From the NCBI GenBank assembly GCA_015232955.1, contig JADFYS010000175.1, forward strand, positions 1 to 5,050: 5,050 bases of DNA. The letters are read 5' to 3'. The translations under genes and the position numbers were made by a program. Below, piece after piece: positions 1-4,950 of this stretch (its first letter is position 1; each line of letters starts with the position of its first letter). The stretch comes from Gammaproteobacteria bacterium (lineage in GTDB: Bacteria > Pseudomonadota > Gammaproteobacteria > Thiohalomonadales > Thiohalomonadaceae). Under the pieces are notes generated by a model. The model searched no databases, was not told the origin of the DNA, and saw only the letters and a program-made list of their open reading frames with translations.

Positions 1-2
1 AA

Positions 3-47
3 AATATCAAGCGCATCATCTCGATTAAAGGCAAAATCGGCGATTAA
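3..47 (+). CDS. Possible 3' end of an upstream protein gene (partial)
   Basis: One forward frame is open from the window edge to a TAA at 45-47 and reads NIKRIISIKGKIGD. The Ile/Lys/Gly pattern is plausible for a protein C-terminus, and a C/G-run hairpin region that could end its transcript follows about 20 bases later. With only 14 codons no family can be assigned. Another frame is also open across this stretch, but it runs on into low-complexity AT-rich sequence and looks less protein-like. Confidence 0.25.
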   Translation, partial: NIKRIISIKGKIGD

Positions 48-66
48 ACCAAAAAGGGAAATAAAG

Positions 67-103
67 TTTCCCCCGTTTTGGGGGGGGACATTACCCCTTT
101 TCC
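67..103 (+). terminator. C/G-run hairpins, possible terminator of the upstream gene
   Basis: A run of five C (70-74) faces a run of eight G (80-87) across GTTTT, and the same G run can instead pair with CCCC at 94-97 followed directly by TTTT and a pyrimidine/AT stretch. The second fold (GGGG, six-base loop, CCCC, T run) has the form of a short intrinsic terminator for rightward transcription. The two folds exclude each other. The stem is only four to five pairs and the T run is short, so termination is an inference. Confidence 0.35.
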
Positions 104-128
104 ATTTTATATATATTTCATTAGCTTA

Positions 129-157
129 TTGGCACCTCTACACTGTTGTAATGTATT
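129..157 (+). promoter_or_regulatory. Candidate promoter for the polymerase operon
   Basis: TTGGCA (129-134) is followed, 17 bases later, by TGTATT (152-157). This resembles a sigma-70 -35/-10 pair with optimal spacing but a mediocre -10 box. It is the best-spaced candidate I see upstream of the 322-957 gene, but the region is AT-rich (for example TATATT at 203-208) and several weak -10 boxes exist. The leader from here to the start codon would be about 155 bases. Confidence 0.25.
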
Positions 158-214
158 CGGAAAAAATTTCCCCGCGACACCACTCATAACTAAACCATTG
201 AATATATTAAGGGG

Positions 215-230
215 CTACCTGCGCAGGTAG
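215..230. repeat. Perfect 16-bp palindrome, possible operator
   Basis: CTACCTGCGCAGGTAG is identical to its own reverse complement and lies 91 bases upstream of the first gene, just downstream of an AT-rich TATATT stretch. Its nine bases ACCTGCGCA (217-225) also occur exactly in the middle unit of the 22-bp repeats at 2710-2718. A symmetric site in a promoter region is typical of a dimeric repressor or activator operator. The shared core suggests that the same element-encoded protein reads both places, which is an inference. Confidence 0.55.
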
Positions 231-321
231 TAAACCTTAGCCATTGGGTTGCCTTTCCCTTCACCGATATCCCTGAACAGAAGCCAAGCATACTGCGCGG
301 CAACTAATGTCAGGAGTAATC

Positions 322-957
322 ATGACACAGGAAATAATAGCCGCATCACCGGCTCAAAACAGTGACAACTCGGCACTGAACCCCTCTGACAATCAGAGCC
401 AAGGCTACAACCCCTTCGACCCCTCTGCGCTGAAGCTTAGCCAAAACTACACCCCCATGTCGGGGGTGAAGAAGGTGCTGAATACCGTCCCAGTAAGGAA
501 ACCAGGGAAACAGGACTACTTCCGCACCCACCCGGATCCACAGTACCGGCTAGAGACGATGGTGTTGGAGTTGAAGGAGGAGCGGGAGACCTATCTGGTC
601 GCCCAGAAACTCTGGCAGGAGTTACCAGGTGAACTCACTCCTAAGGCACTGGTGCTTGCCATCAACCGCCAGAAAGTAGTGATGCTATGGCCCATCGGCC
701 TGCCTGGCGAGGATGGCAAGATGAATCCATGGCATGAAGCTGCTGCTGAAGCTGCTGAGATGGCCAAAGAGAAGTGGATGCGGATGTCTGCCAATATGGC
801 TTTGGGGGCTTACGATATCTTCGAGGCGACCGGGGAACTGCCCGAGCCGGAGTGGCCCAAGTTGTCGATGATGGAGATTCTCCGTATTGCCTTTAAGGGG
901 CGTTACATCGATAGTTTTGACCACGCGGTCATCCAGCGACTGCAGGGGAAGGAGTGA
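322..957 (+). CDS. Unnamed partner protein encoded with the element DNA polymerase
   Basis: A 211-residue soluble protein with no signal peptide or membrane segment. The start at 322 is chosen because CAGGAG at 311-316 lies five bases upstream; the in-frame ATG at 307 has no ribosome-binding site. Residues 1-28 are rich in Ser, Asn and Gln and probably disordered. The compact part begins near residue 47, with a basic-aromatic stretch VPVRKPGKQDYFRTHPDP (57-74), an INRQKVVMLWP strand-like segment (114-124), an Ala/Glu/Lys helix (about 139-155) and a PEPEWP turn (174-179). From memory, proteins with this core are recurrent hypothetical proteins directly upstream of this type of family A polymerase in proteobacterial mobile elements. 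It shares a TGATG stop-start with the polymerase gene, so the two are probably translated together and may act together. I recognise no catalytic motif; a DNA-binding or processivity role would be a guess. Confidence 0.88.
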   Translation: MTQEIIAASPAQNSDNSALNPSDNQSQGYNPFDPSALKLSQNYTPMSGVKKVLNTVPVRKPGKQDYFRTHPDPQYRLETMVLELKEERETYLVAQKLWQELPGELTPKALVLAINRQKVVMLWPIGLPGEDGKMNPWHEAAAEAAEMAKEKWMRMSANMALGAYDIFEATGELPEPEWPKLSMMEILRIAFKGRYIDSFDHAVIQRLQGKE

Positions 958-2669
958 TGCAGGTGGCAAACCACGAGTTCCGGCAGATCATCTGCTGCGA
1001 CTTCGAGTTTGTTGCCGTCGACGGGGAAGCCCCAATCGTCGTCTGTCTGGTCGCCAGAGATGTGGTGACTGGGCAGACTTGGCGGTTGTGGCAGGAAGAG
1101 TTGGAGGCCCTCTCGGGGCCTCCGTTCCCTATCGGCAGTGATGCCCTCTTTGTCGCCTATTACGCCAGTGCCGAGTTCGGATGTTTTCTCGCACTGGGGT
1201 GGCCGTTACCAGCGAACACCCTCGACCTCTTCACAGAGTTCCGCTGTCTCACCAACGGGCTGCCAGTCCCCTCCGGCAATGGCCTCTTGGGCGCCTTGGC
1301 TTACTACGGTCTCGATGCCCTCAGTTGTACCGAGAAGGCGACAATGCGGCAGTTGGTGCTGCGGGGTGGCCCGTGGAGCCAACAAGAGAAGAGCGACCTG
1401 CTTGATTATTGCCAGTCCGATGTCGATGCACTGGTTCGTCTGCTCCCACAGATGAGTTCCGCCATCGATATGGAGCGGGCACTCCTTCGGGGGCGATACA
1501 TGCAAGCGGTTGCCGGCATGGAGTCGGTCGGCATCCCCTTGGACTGGGAGATGTTGCAACAGTTGAGATTGCGTTGGGCTGCGATCAAGGTTGCCCTCGT
1601 TGACCGCATCGATGCGGAGTACGGGGTCTATGAGGGGACCACCTTCAAGCTGGAGCGGTTCGCCCGGTGGTTGGTAGAGAGTGACATCCCGTGGCCACAG
1701 CTCCCCTCGGGGCAGTTGGATCTCAAGGAGAGCACCTTTAAGGAGAGGGCAAATACCTACCCCATTCTCCAACCGATACGGGAGCTGCGGGTCTCTCTGT
1801 CACAGCTAAAACTCAACGACCTCGCTGTCGGGAGAGATGGTCGGAACCGCTGCCTGCTCTCACCATTCCGTGCCCGTACCGGTAGAAATCAACCGAGCAC
1901 GTCGAAGTTTATCTTTGGCAATGCAGTTTGGGTGCGCTCCCTCATTAAGCCCAGTGAGGGGTATGGGGTGGCCTACATTGACTGGTCACAACAGGAGTTT
2001 GGTATTGCTGCGGCACTCTCCAAGGACCCCCTGATGATGGACGCTTACGCCTCTGGTGACCCCTACCTAGCCTTTGCCAAACAGGCGGGGGCAGTGCCAC
2101 AAGATGCGACTAAGCAGAGCCATAAAGCGGAGCGTGACCAGTACAAAGCGTGTGTTTTGGCGGTGCAGTATGGCATGGGGCCGGAATCCTTGGCCACTCG
2201 CATCGATCAACCGGAGATTTCCGCCCGAAAACTGCTGCGGCTCCATCGGGAGACCTATCGGGTCTTCTGGAGCTGGTCGGACGCTGCACTCGATTACGCC
2301 ATGCTGCACAGTAAACTCTGGACTGTCTTTGGCTGGACCATCCGTGTAGGTGAAGACCCGAACGATCGCAGTCTGCGTAATTTCCCGATGCAGGCCAACG
2401 GGGCGGAGATGCTGCGGTTGGCCATCATTAAAACGCAGGAGGCAGAGATTCGGGTCTGTGCGCCAGTCCATGATGCCATTCTCATTGAAGCCCCATTGGA
2501 CGAACTGGACGACGCCATCGTCACGACGCAACAGGCGATGGCGGATGCCAGTGCCATTCTACTGGACGGGTTTCGCCTACGGACCGATGCCGATGTCATT
2601 CGTTATCCGGAGCGGTATTCCGACCCGCGTGGCACAAAGATGTGGCAGACAGTGAAGGAACTCATCTGA
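957..2669 (+). CDS. Family A DNA polymerase with 3'-5' exonuclease domain (mobile-element type)
   Basis: A template-directed DNA polymerase of the Pol I/T7 class, 570 residues, lacking the 5'-3' nuclease domain of cellular Pol I. Residues 10-165 form a DEDDy proofreading domain: D15-x-E17 (exo I), E73 in YYASAEF at the exo II position where Asp is usual, and Y151/D155 in YCQSD (exo III). Residues about 175-570 are the polymerase: TGR at 308-310, motif A IDWSQQEFG with D342, motif B R393-K397-Y405-G406, NFPMQANGA with N475 and Q479, and motif C VHDA with D506. In motif B the position equal to Klenow Phe762 is Leu401, and motif C has Ala in place of the usual Glu. The ATG at 957 overlaps the previous stop; GTG at 954 is an alternative. 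AGGGG at 944-948 supplies the ribosome-binding site. It probably copies or repairs the element, together with its coupled partner. The family is certain; the biological role is inferred. Confidence 0.97.
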   Translation: MQVANHEFRQIICCDFEFVAVDGEAPIVVCLVARDVVTGQTWRLWQEELEALSGPPFPIGSDALFVAYYASAEFGCFLALGWPLPANTLDLFTEFRCLTNGLPVPSGNGLLGALAYYGLDALSCTEKATMRQLVLRGGPWSQQEKSDLLDYCQSDVDALVRLLPQMSSAIDMERALLRGRYMQAVAGMESVGIPLDWEMLQQLRLRWAAIKVALVDRIDAEYGVYEGTTFKLERFARWLVESDIPWPQLPSGQLDLKESTFKERANTYPILQPIRELRVSLSQLKLNDLAVGRDGRNRCLLSPFRARTGRNQPSTSKFIFGNAVWVRSLIKPSEGYGVAYIDWSQQEFGIAAALSKDPLMMDAYASGDPYLAFAKQAGAVPQDATKQSHKAERDQYKACVLAVQYGMGPESLATRIDQPEISARKLLRLHRETYRVFWSWSDAALDYAMLHSKLWTVFGWTIRVGEDPNDRSLRNFPMQANGAEMLRLAIIKTQEAEIRVCAPVHDAILIEAPLDELDDAIVTTQQAMADASAILLDGFRLRTDADVIRYPERYSDPRGTKMWQTVKELI

Positions 2670-2788
2670 TGCAGATTGTTATCCCTGACCTGCTCACTGG
2701 TGAGCACCCACCTGCGCACTGGCGAGCACCTACCTGCTCACTGGTGAGCACCCGATCCCTATTATCTATGTCTTATAAAGGATCTTAA
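2669..2788 (+). CDS. Possible 39-residue small ORF coupled to the polymerase gene
   Basis: An ATG at 2669 overlaps the polymerase stop as TGATG, with AAGGA at 2655-2659 nine bases upstream, and stays open to TAA at 2786-2788. The stop-start arrangement mirrors the one used between the two preceding genes. Against it, the ORF runs straight through the three 22-bp repeats. Because 22 is not a multiple of three, each repeat is read in a different frame, so the repeats are not there to encode a repeated peptide. The product has no recognisable features. It may be translated only incidentally. Confidence 0.2.
   Translation: MQIVIPDLLTGEHPPAHWRAPTCSLVSTRSLLSMSYKGS
2688..2753. repeat. Three tandem 22-bp direct repeats (iteron-like), each with an internal inverted repeat
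   Basis: Units begin at 2688, 2710 and 2732 with an exact 22-base period. Units 1 and 3 are identical; unit 2 differs at three positions. Each identical unit contains TGCTCAC-TG-GTGAGCA, perfect seven-base arms around a two-base centre, followed by CACC-type sequence. Unit 2 has TGCGCAC and GCGAGCA, so its arms are no longer complementary at two positions, although the ACC-TGC start is kept. A period of about two helical turns puts all units on one face of DNA, as in plasmid iterons or cooperative operators. They fill the gap between the polymerase and the winged-helix gene, so that gene's product is the natural candidate ligand. Whether they are an origin or an operator cannot be told from sequence. 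Confidence 0.85.
2737..2765 (+). promoter_or_regulatory. Candidate promoter of the winged-helix/integrase cluster
   Basis: TATTAT at 2760-2765 matches five of six bases of a -10 box and lies 28 bases before the ATG at 2793. The -35 position at 17-base spacing (2737-2742) falls inside repeat unit 3 and is a poor match, which would suit a promoter that is activator-dependent or repressed by a protein bound to the repeats. A second -10-like TATAAA is at 2774-2779. Assignment is tentative. Confidence 0.35.
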
Positions 2789-2792
2789 AGAT

Positions 2793-3314
2793 ATGAGTCA
2801 CTATGATCCGAATCTATTTCGTCTCCCCGAACGGCAGATCACCAAAGACCGCCCATCATCGGTACCTGAGAAAAAGGTTTCACGACCAAAGGGTCGTACT
2901 GACAAGTTCCTCAAAGGACCGGTCCCCCTGCGATGGCTGATGGTCGCTGCATGCCTGCCCGGGAAAGCCTGCGCTGTTGGTATTGCTCTTTGGTTTTTGT
3001 CTGGGCTGAAGCGCAGCAACACAGTGACGATTCCGTCCGGTCTACTGTCATCCTTCGGGGTAGACCGAAGTGCCAAACGCCGCAGCTTAGAGATGCTCGA
3101 GAAGGCCTCTCTAATCACCGTAGAGCGACGCAAAGGCAAAAGCCCTACTGTGATGCACCGGAGGATCTGTGAGCGCGCTCATGGCCATTCTTCCCCGCCT
3201 CATCCGTTTGCGAGATGCACCGACCTATCTCGGTATGAATCGCAATGCCTTCAACAAGAATGCGCGCCCCTTTTTGACCGAAATACCTATCGAAAAACAG
3301 GGAGTCGCCTTTGA
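2793..3314 (+). CDS. Winged-helix DNA-binding protein, probably frameshifted near its C-terminus
   Basis: The ORF encodes 173 residues; AAGGA at 2778-2782 precedes the ATG by ten bases. Residues 1-40 are polar and basic. Residues about 40-120 form a helix-turn-helix with wing: KGPVPLRWL, a hydrophobic helix (about 52-70), a recognition segment FGVDRSAKRRSLEMLEKASL (88-107) and a TVERRKGKSPTV wing (109-120). From memory, similar small proteins occur upstream of AlpA-like and integrase genes in proteobacterial elements and end soon after the wing. Here the frame runs on for about 53 residues that do not look like protein, 146 bases into the next gene. A one-base change near 3150 would give DAPEDL and a TGA at 3172, forming a GTGA overlap with the start at 3169. 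So the original gene probably ended at 3172. The DNA-binding core is intact, so function may survive. It may bind the adjacent 22-bp repeats as a regulator or replication initiator (inference). Confidence 0.8.
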   Translation: MSHYDPNLFRLPERQITKDRPSSVPEKKVSRPKGRTDKFLKGPVPLRWLMVAACLPGKACAVGIALWFLSGLKRSNTVTIPSGLLSSFGVDRSAKRRSLEMLEKASLITVERRKGKSPTVMHRRICERAHGHSSPPHPFARCTDLSRYESQCLQQECAPLFDRNTYRKTGSRL

Positions 3315-3555
3315 TCGACTTGAACTGGACGAATGGGTGGAGCATTATATCGCCCGCAACGGGCGTCCCGGTCAACCACAAGGAGACCAATTATGGGACG
3401 ACAAGCAAGAACGCCTGGCCTCTTCCTCCGGGGAGAAGTCTGGCATATCGACAAGAGGACGAAGTATGCACCGGAAGGGCGACTTCGGGAAAGCACTGGC
3501 GAGTCTGAAATCGAAGAAGCGGAAGCCTGTCTCGCCCGTCGTCTCGCTGAGTTGA
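3169..3555 (+). CDS. AlpA/excisionase-like small DNA-binding protein
   Basis: A 128-residue protein starting at GTG 3169, with GGAGG at 3160-3164 four bases upstream; ATG at 3181 is an alternative but is 16 bases from that site. Residues about 9-60 (LPRLIRLRDAPTYLGMNRNAF, then a TEIPI/VAFDRLELDEWVEHYI segment) have the pattern of MerR/AlpA-type winged helices used as excisionases or integrase regulators. The second half (residues 75-128) is Ser/Lys/Arg-rich, low in structure, and read from DNA that also encodes integrase residues 1-54 in another frame. Its position directly before the integrase suggests that it directs excision versus integration or regulates the integrase. From memory, homologues carry a similar SSSG..SG.ST tail, so the overlap seems to be a family trait. 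Its function is inferred from family and context. Confidence 0.85.
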   Translation: MSALMAILPRLIRLRDAPTYLGMNRNAFNKNARPFLTEIPIEKQGVAFDRLELDEWVEHYIARNGRPGQPQGDQLWDDKQERLASSSGEKSGISTRGRSMHRKGDFGKALASLKSKKRKPVSPVVSLS

Positions 3556-4649
3556 AGGGTGCTGTGCTATATGGTGAGCGAATTCGCCACGCATTTGAGG
3601 AGGCAGCCACCCGCTACCTGCGGGAGTATGACCATTTGGCGAGTATTCTTGACCAAGCGATTCACCTGAAACAGGTAATGCCGTTTATTGGGGCTTTACC
3701 GGTGGATCAGGTGGATAGTGAGGCATTGGAGCCGTTTATTCTTCATGAGCGGCAGCGAGGTCTACGACCAAAATCCATTAACAACGCCATTGGCGTGGTG
3801 CATCGGGTGTTGAACCTCTGCGCACGCAAGTGGCGGGACAAGGTGGGTGATGGGCGTAAGGTGCCATGGTGTGATGTGGTGCCGCTACTGGAGCGGGTGC
3901 CCGTGACGGGTAAAGGGGTGAAACCCCCTTACCCGTTGGACTGGACCGAGCAGGATAGGCTTTTTCAGGAACTACCGCCACATTTGGAGCGGATGGCGCT
4001 GTACAAAGTGAATGTAGGGTGTCGTGAGCAAGAGGTGTGTCAGCTTCGCTGGGAGTGGGAAGTGAATGTACCTGAGCTGGATGTTTCGGTATTTTTGGTC
4101 CCGGCTTGGATTATGGAGAATGAGGAAACGGAAGTGGGCCTGGTGAAAAATCGTCAGGACCGGCTCCATGTCATTAGCCGCATCGCCCGCGCCGTTGTGG
4201 AGGAGGCACGGGAGAAGCGGCCAAAAACGCATCTCCCCAAGTGCACAATTCACAACGGGGGTGCCTGTAACTGTGCCTACAGCTTCGTCTTTGGCTACAA
4301 AGGATACCGGGTGACGAAGATGCATAACTCCGGTTGGAAGAGTGCATGGAAGCGGGCAGGTCTGCCGTCAGGGGAGAACATCCTGAAGGGGGTGCACAAC
4401 CTGAAGCACACCTGTGGTCGGAGGCTGAGGGCCGCTGGAGTGGGGGAGAAAACCCGCAAGGTGATCCTTGGTCACCGAGATGGTGACATTACCAGCCACT
4501 ACAGTGCGGCGGAGATTGGCGAGTTATTGGATGCGGTGGAGCGGATCACCAATCGCGGCACCGCAAGCTCGCCCAATCTGACGGTGCTGAAGCGGAGGCA
4601 GTCCCCACAAAATGCCCACAGTGATTTGGAGGCAGAAAAAACGGGCTAG
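3393..4649 (+). CDS. int: Tyrosine recombinase (phage-type integrase)
   Basis: A 418-residue site-specific recombinase that would cut and rejoin DNA at the element's attachment sites. The start at 3393 is set by AAGGAG at 3380-3385 seven bases upstream and by the N-terminus MGRQARTPGLFL; an in-frame ATG at 3333 lies inside the previous gene without a good site. Residues about 1-60 form an arm-type or beta-strand region (GLFLRGEVWHIDKR), 65-160 a helical core-binding domain, and 180-390 the catalytic domain. Visible catalytic residues are R211 (GCREQEV), K252 in the beta hairpin, H335, H361 (LGH) and nucleophile Y370 (SHYS). The usual second Arg of HxxR is Lys338 (HNLKHT). Between K252 and H335 lies a Cys/His-rich insert, C284-x2-H287-x4-C292-x-C294, that could bind zinc. 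The gene converges on tRNA-Arg, 37 bases from the tRNA 3' end, pointing to tRNA-Arg as target. The stop codon lies inside the tRNA terminator hairpin. Confidence 0.96.
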   Translation: MGRQARTPGLFLRGEVWHIDKRTKYAPEGRLRESTGESEIEEAEACLARRLAELKGAVLYGERIRHAFEEAATRYLREYDHLASILDQAIHLKQVMPFIGALPVDQVDSEALEPFILHERQRGLRPKSINNAIGVVHRVLNLCARKWRDKVGDGRKVPWCDVVPLLERVPVTGKGVKPPYPLDWTEQDRLFQELPPHLERMALYKVNVGCREQEVCQLRWEWEVNVPELDVSVFLVPAWIMENEETEVGLVKNRQDRLHVISRIARAVVEEAREKRPKTHLPKCTIHNGGACNCAYSFVFGYKGYRVTKMHNSGWKSAWKRAGLPSGENILKGVHNLKHTCGRRLRAAGVGEKTRKVILGHRDGDITSHYSAAEIGELLDAVERITNRGTASSPNLTVLKRRQSPQNAHSDLEAEKTG

Positions 4650-4668
4650 AGATTTCTCTCTAACCCGT
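4636..4668 (-). terminator. Intrinsic terminator of the tRNA-His/tRNA-Arg transcript
   Basis: The bases 4641-4652 (ACGGGCTAGAGA) and 4657-4668 (TCTCTAACCCGT) form a 12-pair stem with one C/A mismatch and a four-base loop. The plus strand has six A at 4636-4641, so the minus-strand RNA reads hairpin then a U run, the form of a rho-independent terminator for the leftward tRNA unit, 18 bases beyond the tRNA-Arg 3' end. There is no T run on the other side, so it does not appear to terminate the integrase mRNA. The last codons and TAG stop of the integrase lie within the upstream arm. Confidence 0.85.
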
Positions 4669-4686
4669 TGTAAGTAGTGCTAAAAA

Positions 4687-4763
4687 TGGCGCGCCCGGAG
4701 AGAGTCGAACTCCCGACCGCCTGGTTCGTAGCCAGGTACTCTATCCAGCTGAGCTACGGGCGC
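4687..4763 (-). tRNA. tRNA-Arg (anticodon ACG)
   Basis: A 77-base cloverleaf on the minus strand: acceptor GCGCCCG paired with CGGGCGC, discriminator G, encoded CCA at 4687-4689, D arm GCTC...GAGT, anticodon stem CCTGG/CCAGG around CTACGAA (anticodon ACG, read as ICG after deamination) and a T arm with TTCGACT. It reads CGN arginine codons. It is the second gene of a leftward unit, 28 bases after tRNA-His. Its 3' end faces the integrase gene, the usual geometry for an element integrated at a tRNA. No second copy of its 3' end is present elsewhere in the window, so the other attachment site must be outside it if this is the target. Confidence 0.97.
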
Positions 4764-4791
4764 TTGTGGTTATAAAGGGGTGGTTCAAATT

Positions 4792-4868
4792 TGGGGTGGA
4801 CGATGGGACTCGAACCCACGACAACTGGAATCACAATCCAGGGCTCTACCAACTGAACTACGCCCACC
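4792..4868 (-). tRNA. tRNA-His (anticodon GTG)
   Basis: A minus-strand cloverleaf: acceptor GTGGGCG with CGTCCAC (one G-U pair), discriminator C73, encoded CCA at 4792-4794, anticodon GTG in loop TTGTGAT, and a T arm with TTCGAGT. The base at 4868 supplies the G-1 that pairs with C73 and is required by histidyl-tRNA synthetase, as in most bacteria. It is the first gene of the leftward unit with tRNA-Arg. No clear promoter is seen in the 82 bases between it and the insertion-sequence end at 4951; A-rich tracts there (minus strand, 4884-4890 and 4943-4949) could be UP-element-like. Confidence 0.97.
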
Positions 4869-4950
4869 ACTGAATCGGGACTGTTTTTTTACCCCGCGAC
4901 AGTGGCGACTATTTTCACTTAACTCGGGCTGAAATGGAAGTGTTTTTTTA

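Noticed and set aside
307..321. Earlier start for the first gene at the ATG at 307
   Set aside because: There is no ribosome-binding site before it, while CAGGAG is five bases before the ATG at 322.
1206..1772. Long antisense reading frame of 188 codons inside the polymerase gene
   Set aside because: It is the reverse reading of clearly conserved polymerase sequence, has no ribosome-binding site or recognisable domain, and is explained by codon bias of the sense gene.
2067..2531. Antisense reading frame of 154 codons inside the polymerase catalytic region
   Set aside because: It overlaps motifs A to C of the sense protein, and nothing in its translation resembles a known fold.
2688..2753. 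CRISPR array
   Set aside because: The 22-base units abut with no unique spacers and there are no cas genes, so these are tandem repeats.
2945..3010. Hydrophobic stretch in the winged-helix protein (residues about 48-71) that could be read as a membrane segment
   Set aside because: It contains Pro, Gly and Lys in its middle and lies where the first helices of the winged-helix fold are expected, so a buried helix is a better explanation.
3333..3392. Earlier in-frame start of the integrase at 3333
   Set aside because: The upstream 20 codons are the out-of-frame reading of the AlpA-like domain and do not resemble an integrase N-terminus; 3393 has AAGGAG at seven bases.
4641..4668. Terminator for the integrase transcript (plus strand)
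   Set aside because: No T run follows the hairpin on the plus strand; the T run is only on the minus strand, so it serves the tRNA unit.
4687..4763. Duplicate tRNA-Arg 3' end as the left attachment site
   Set aside because: I looked for the tRNA 3' sequence in the left part of the window and found no matching stretch, so the other att site is not in view.
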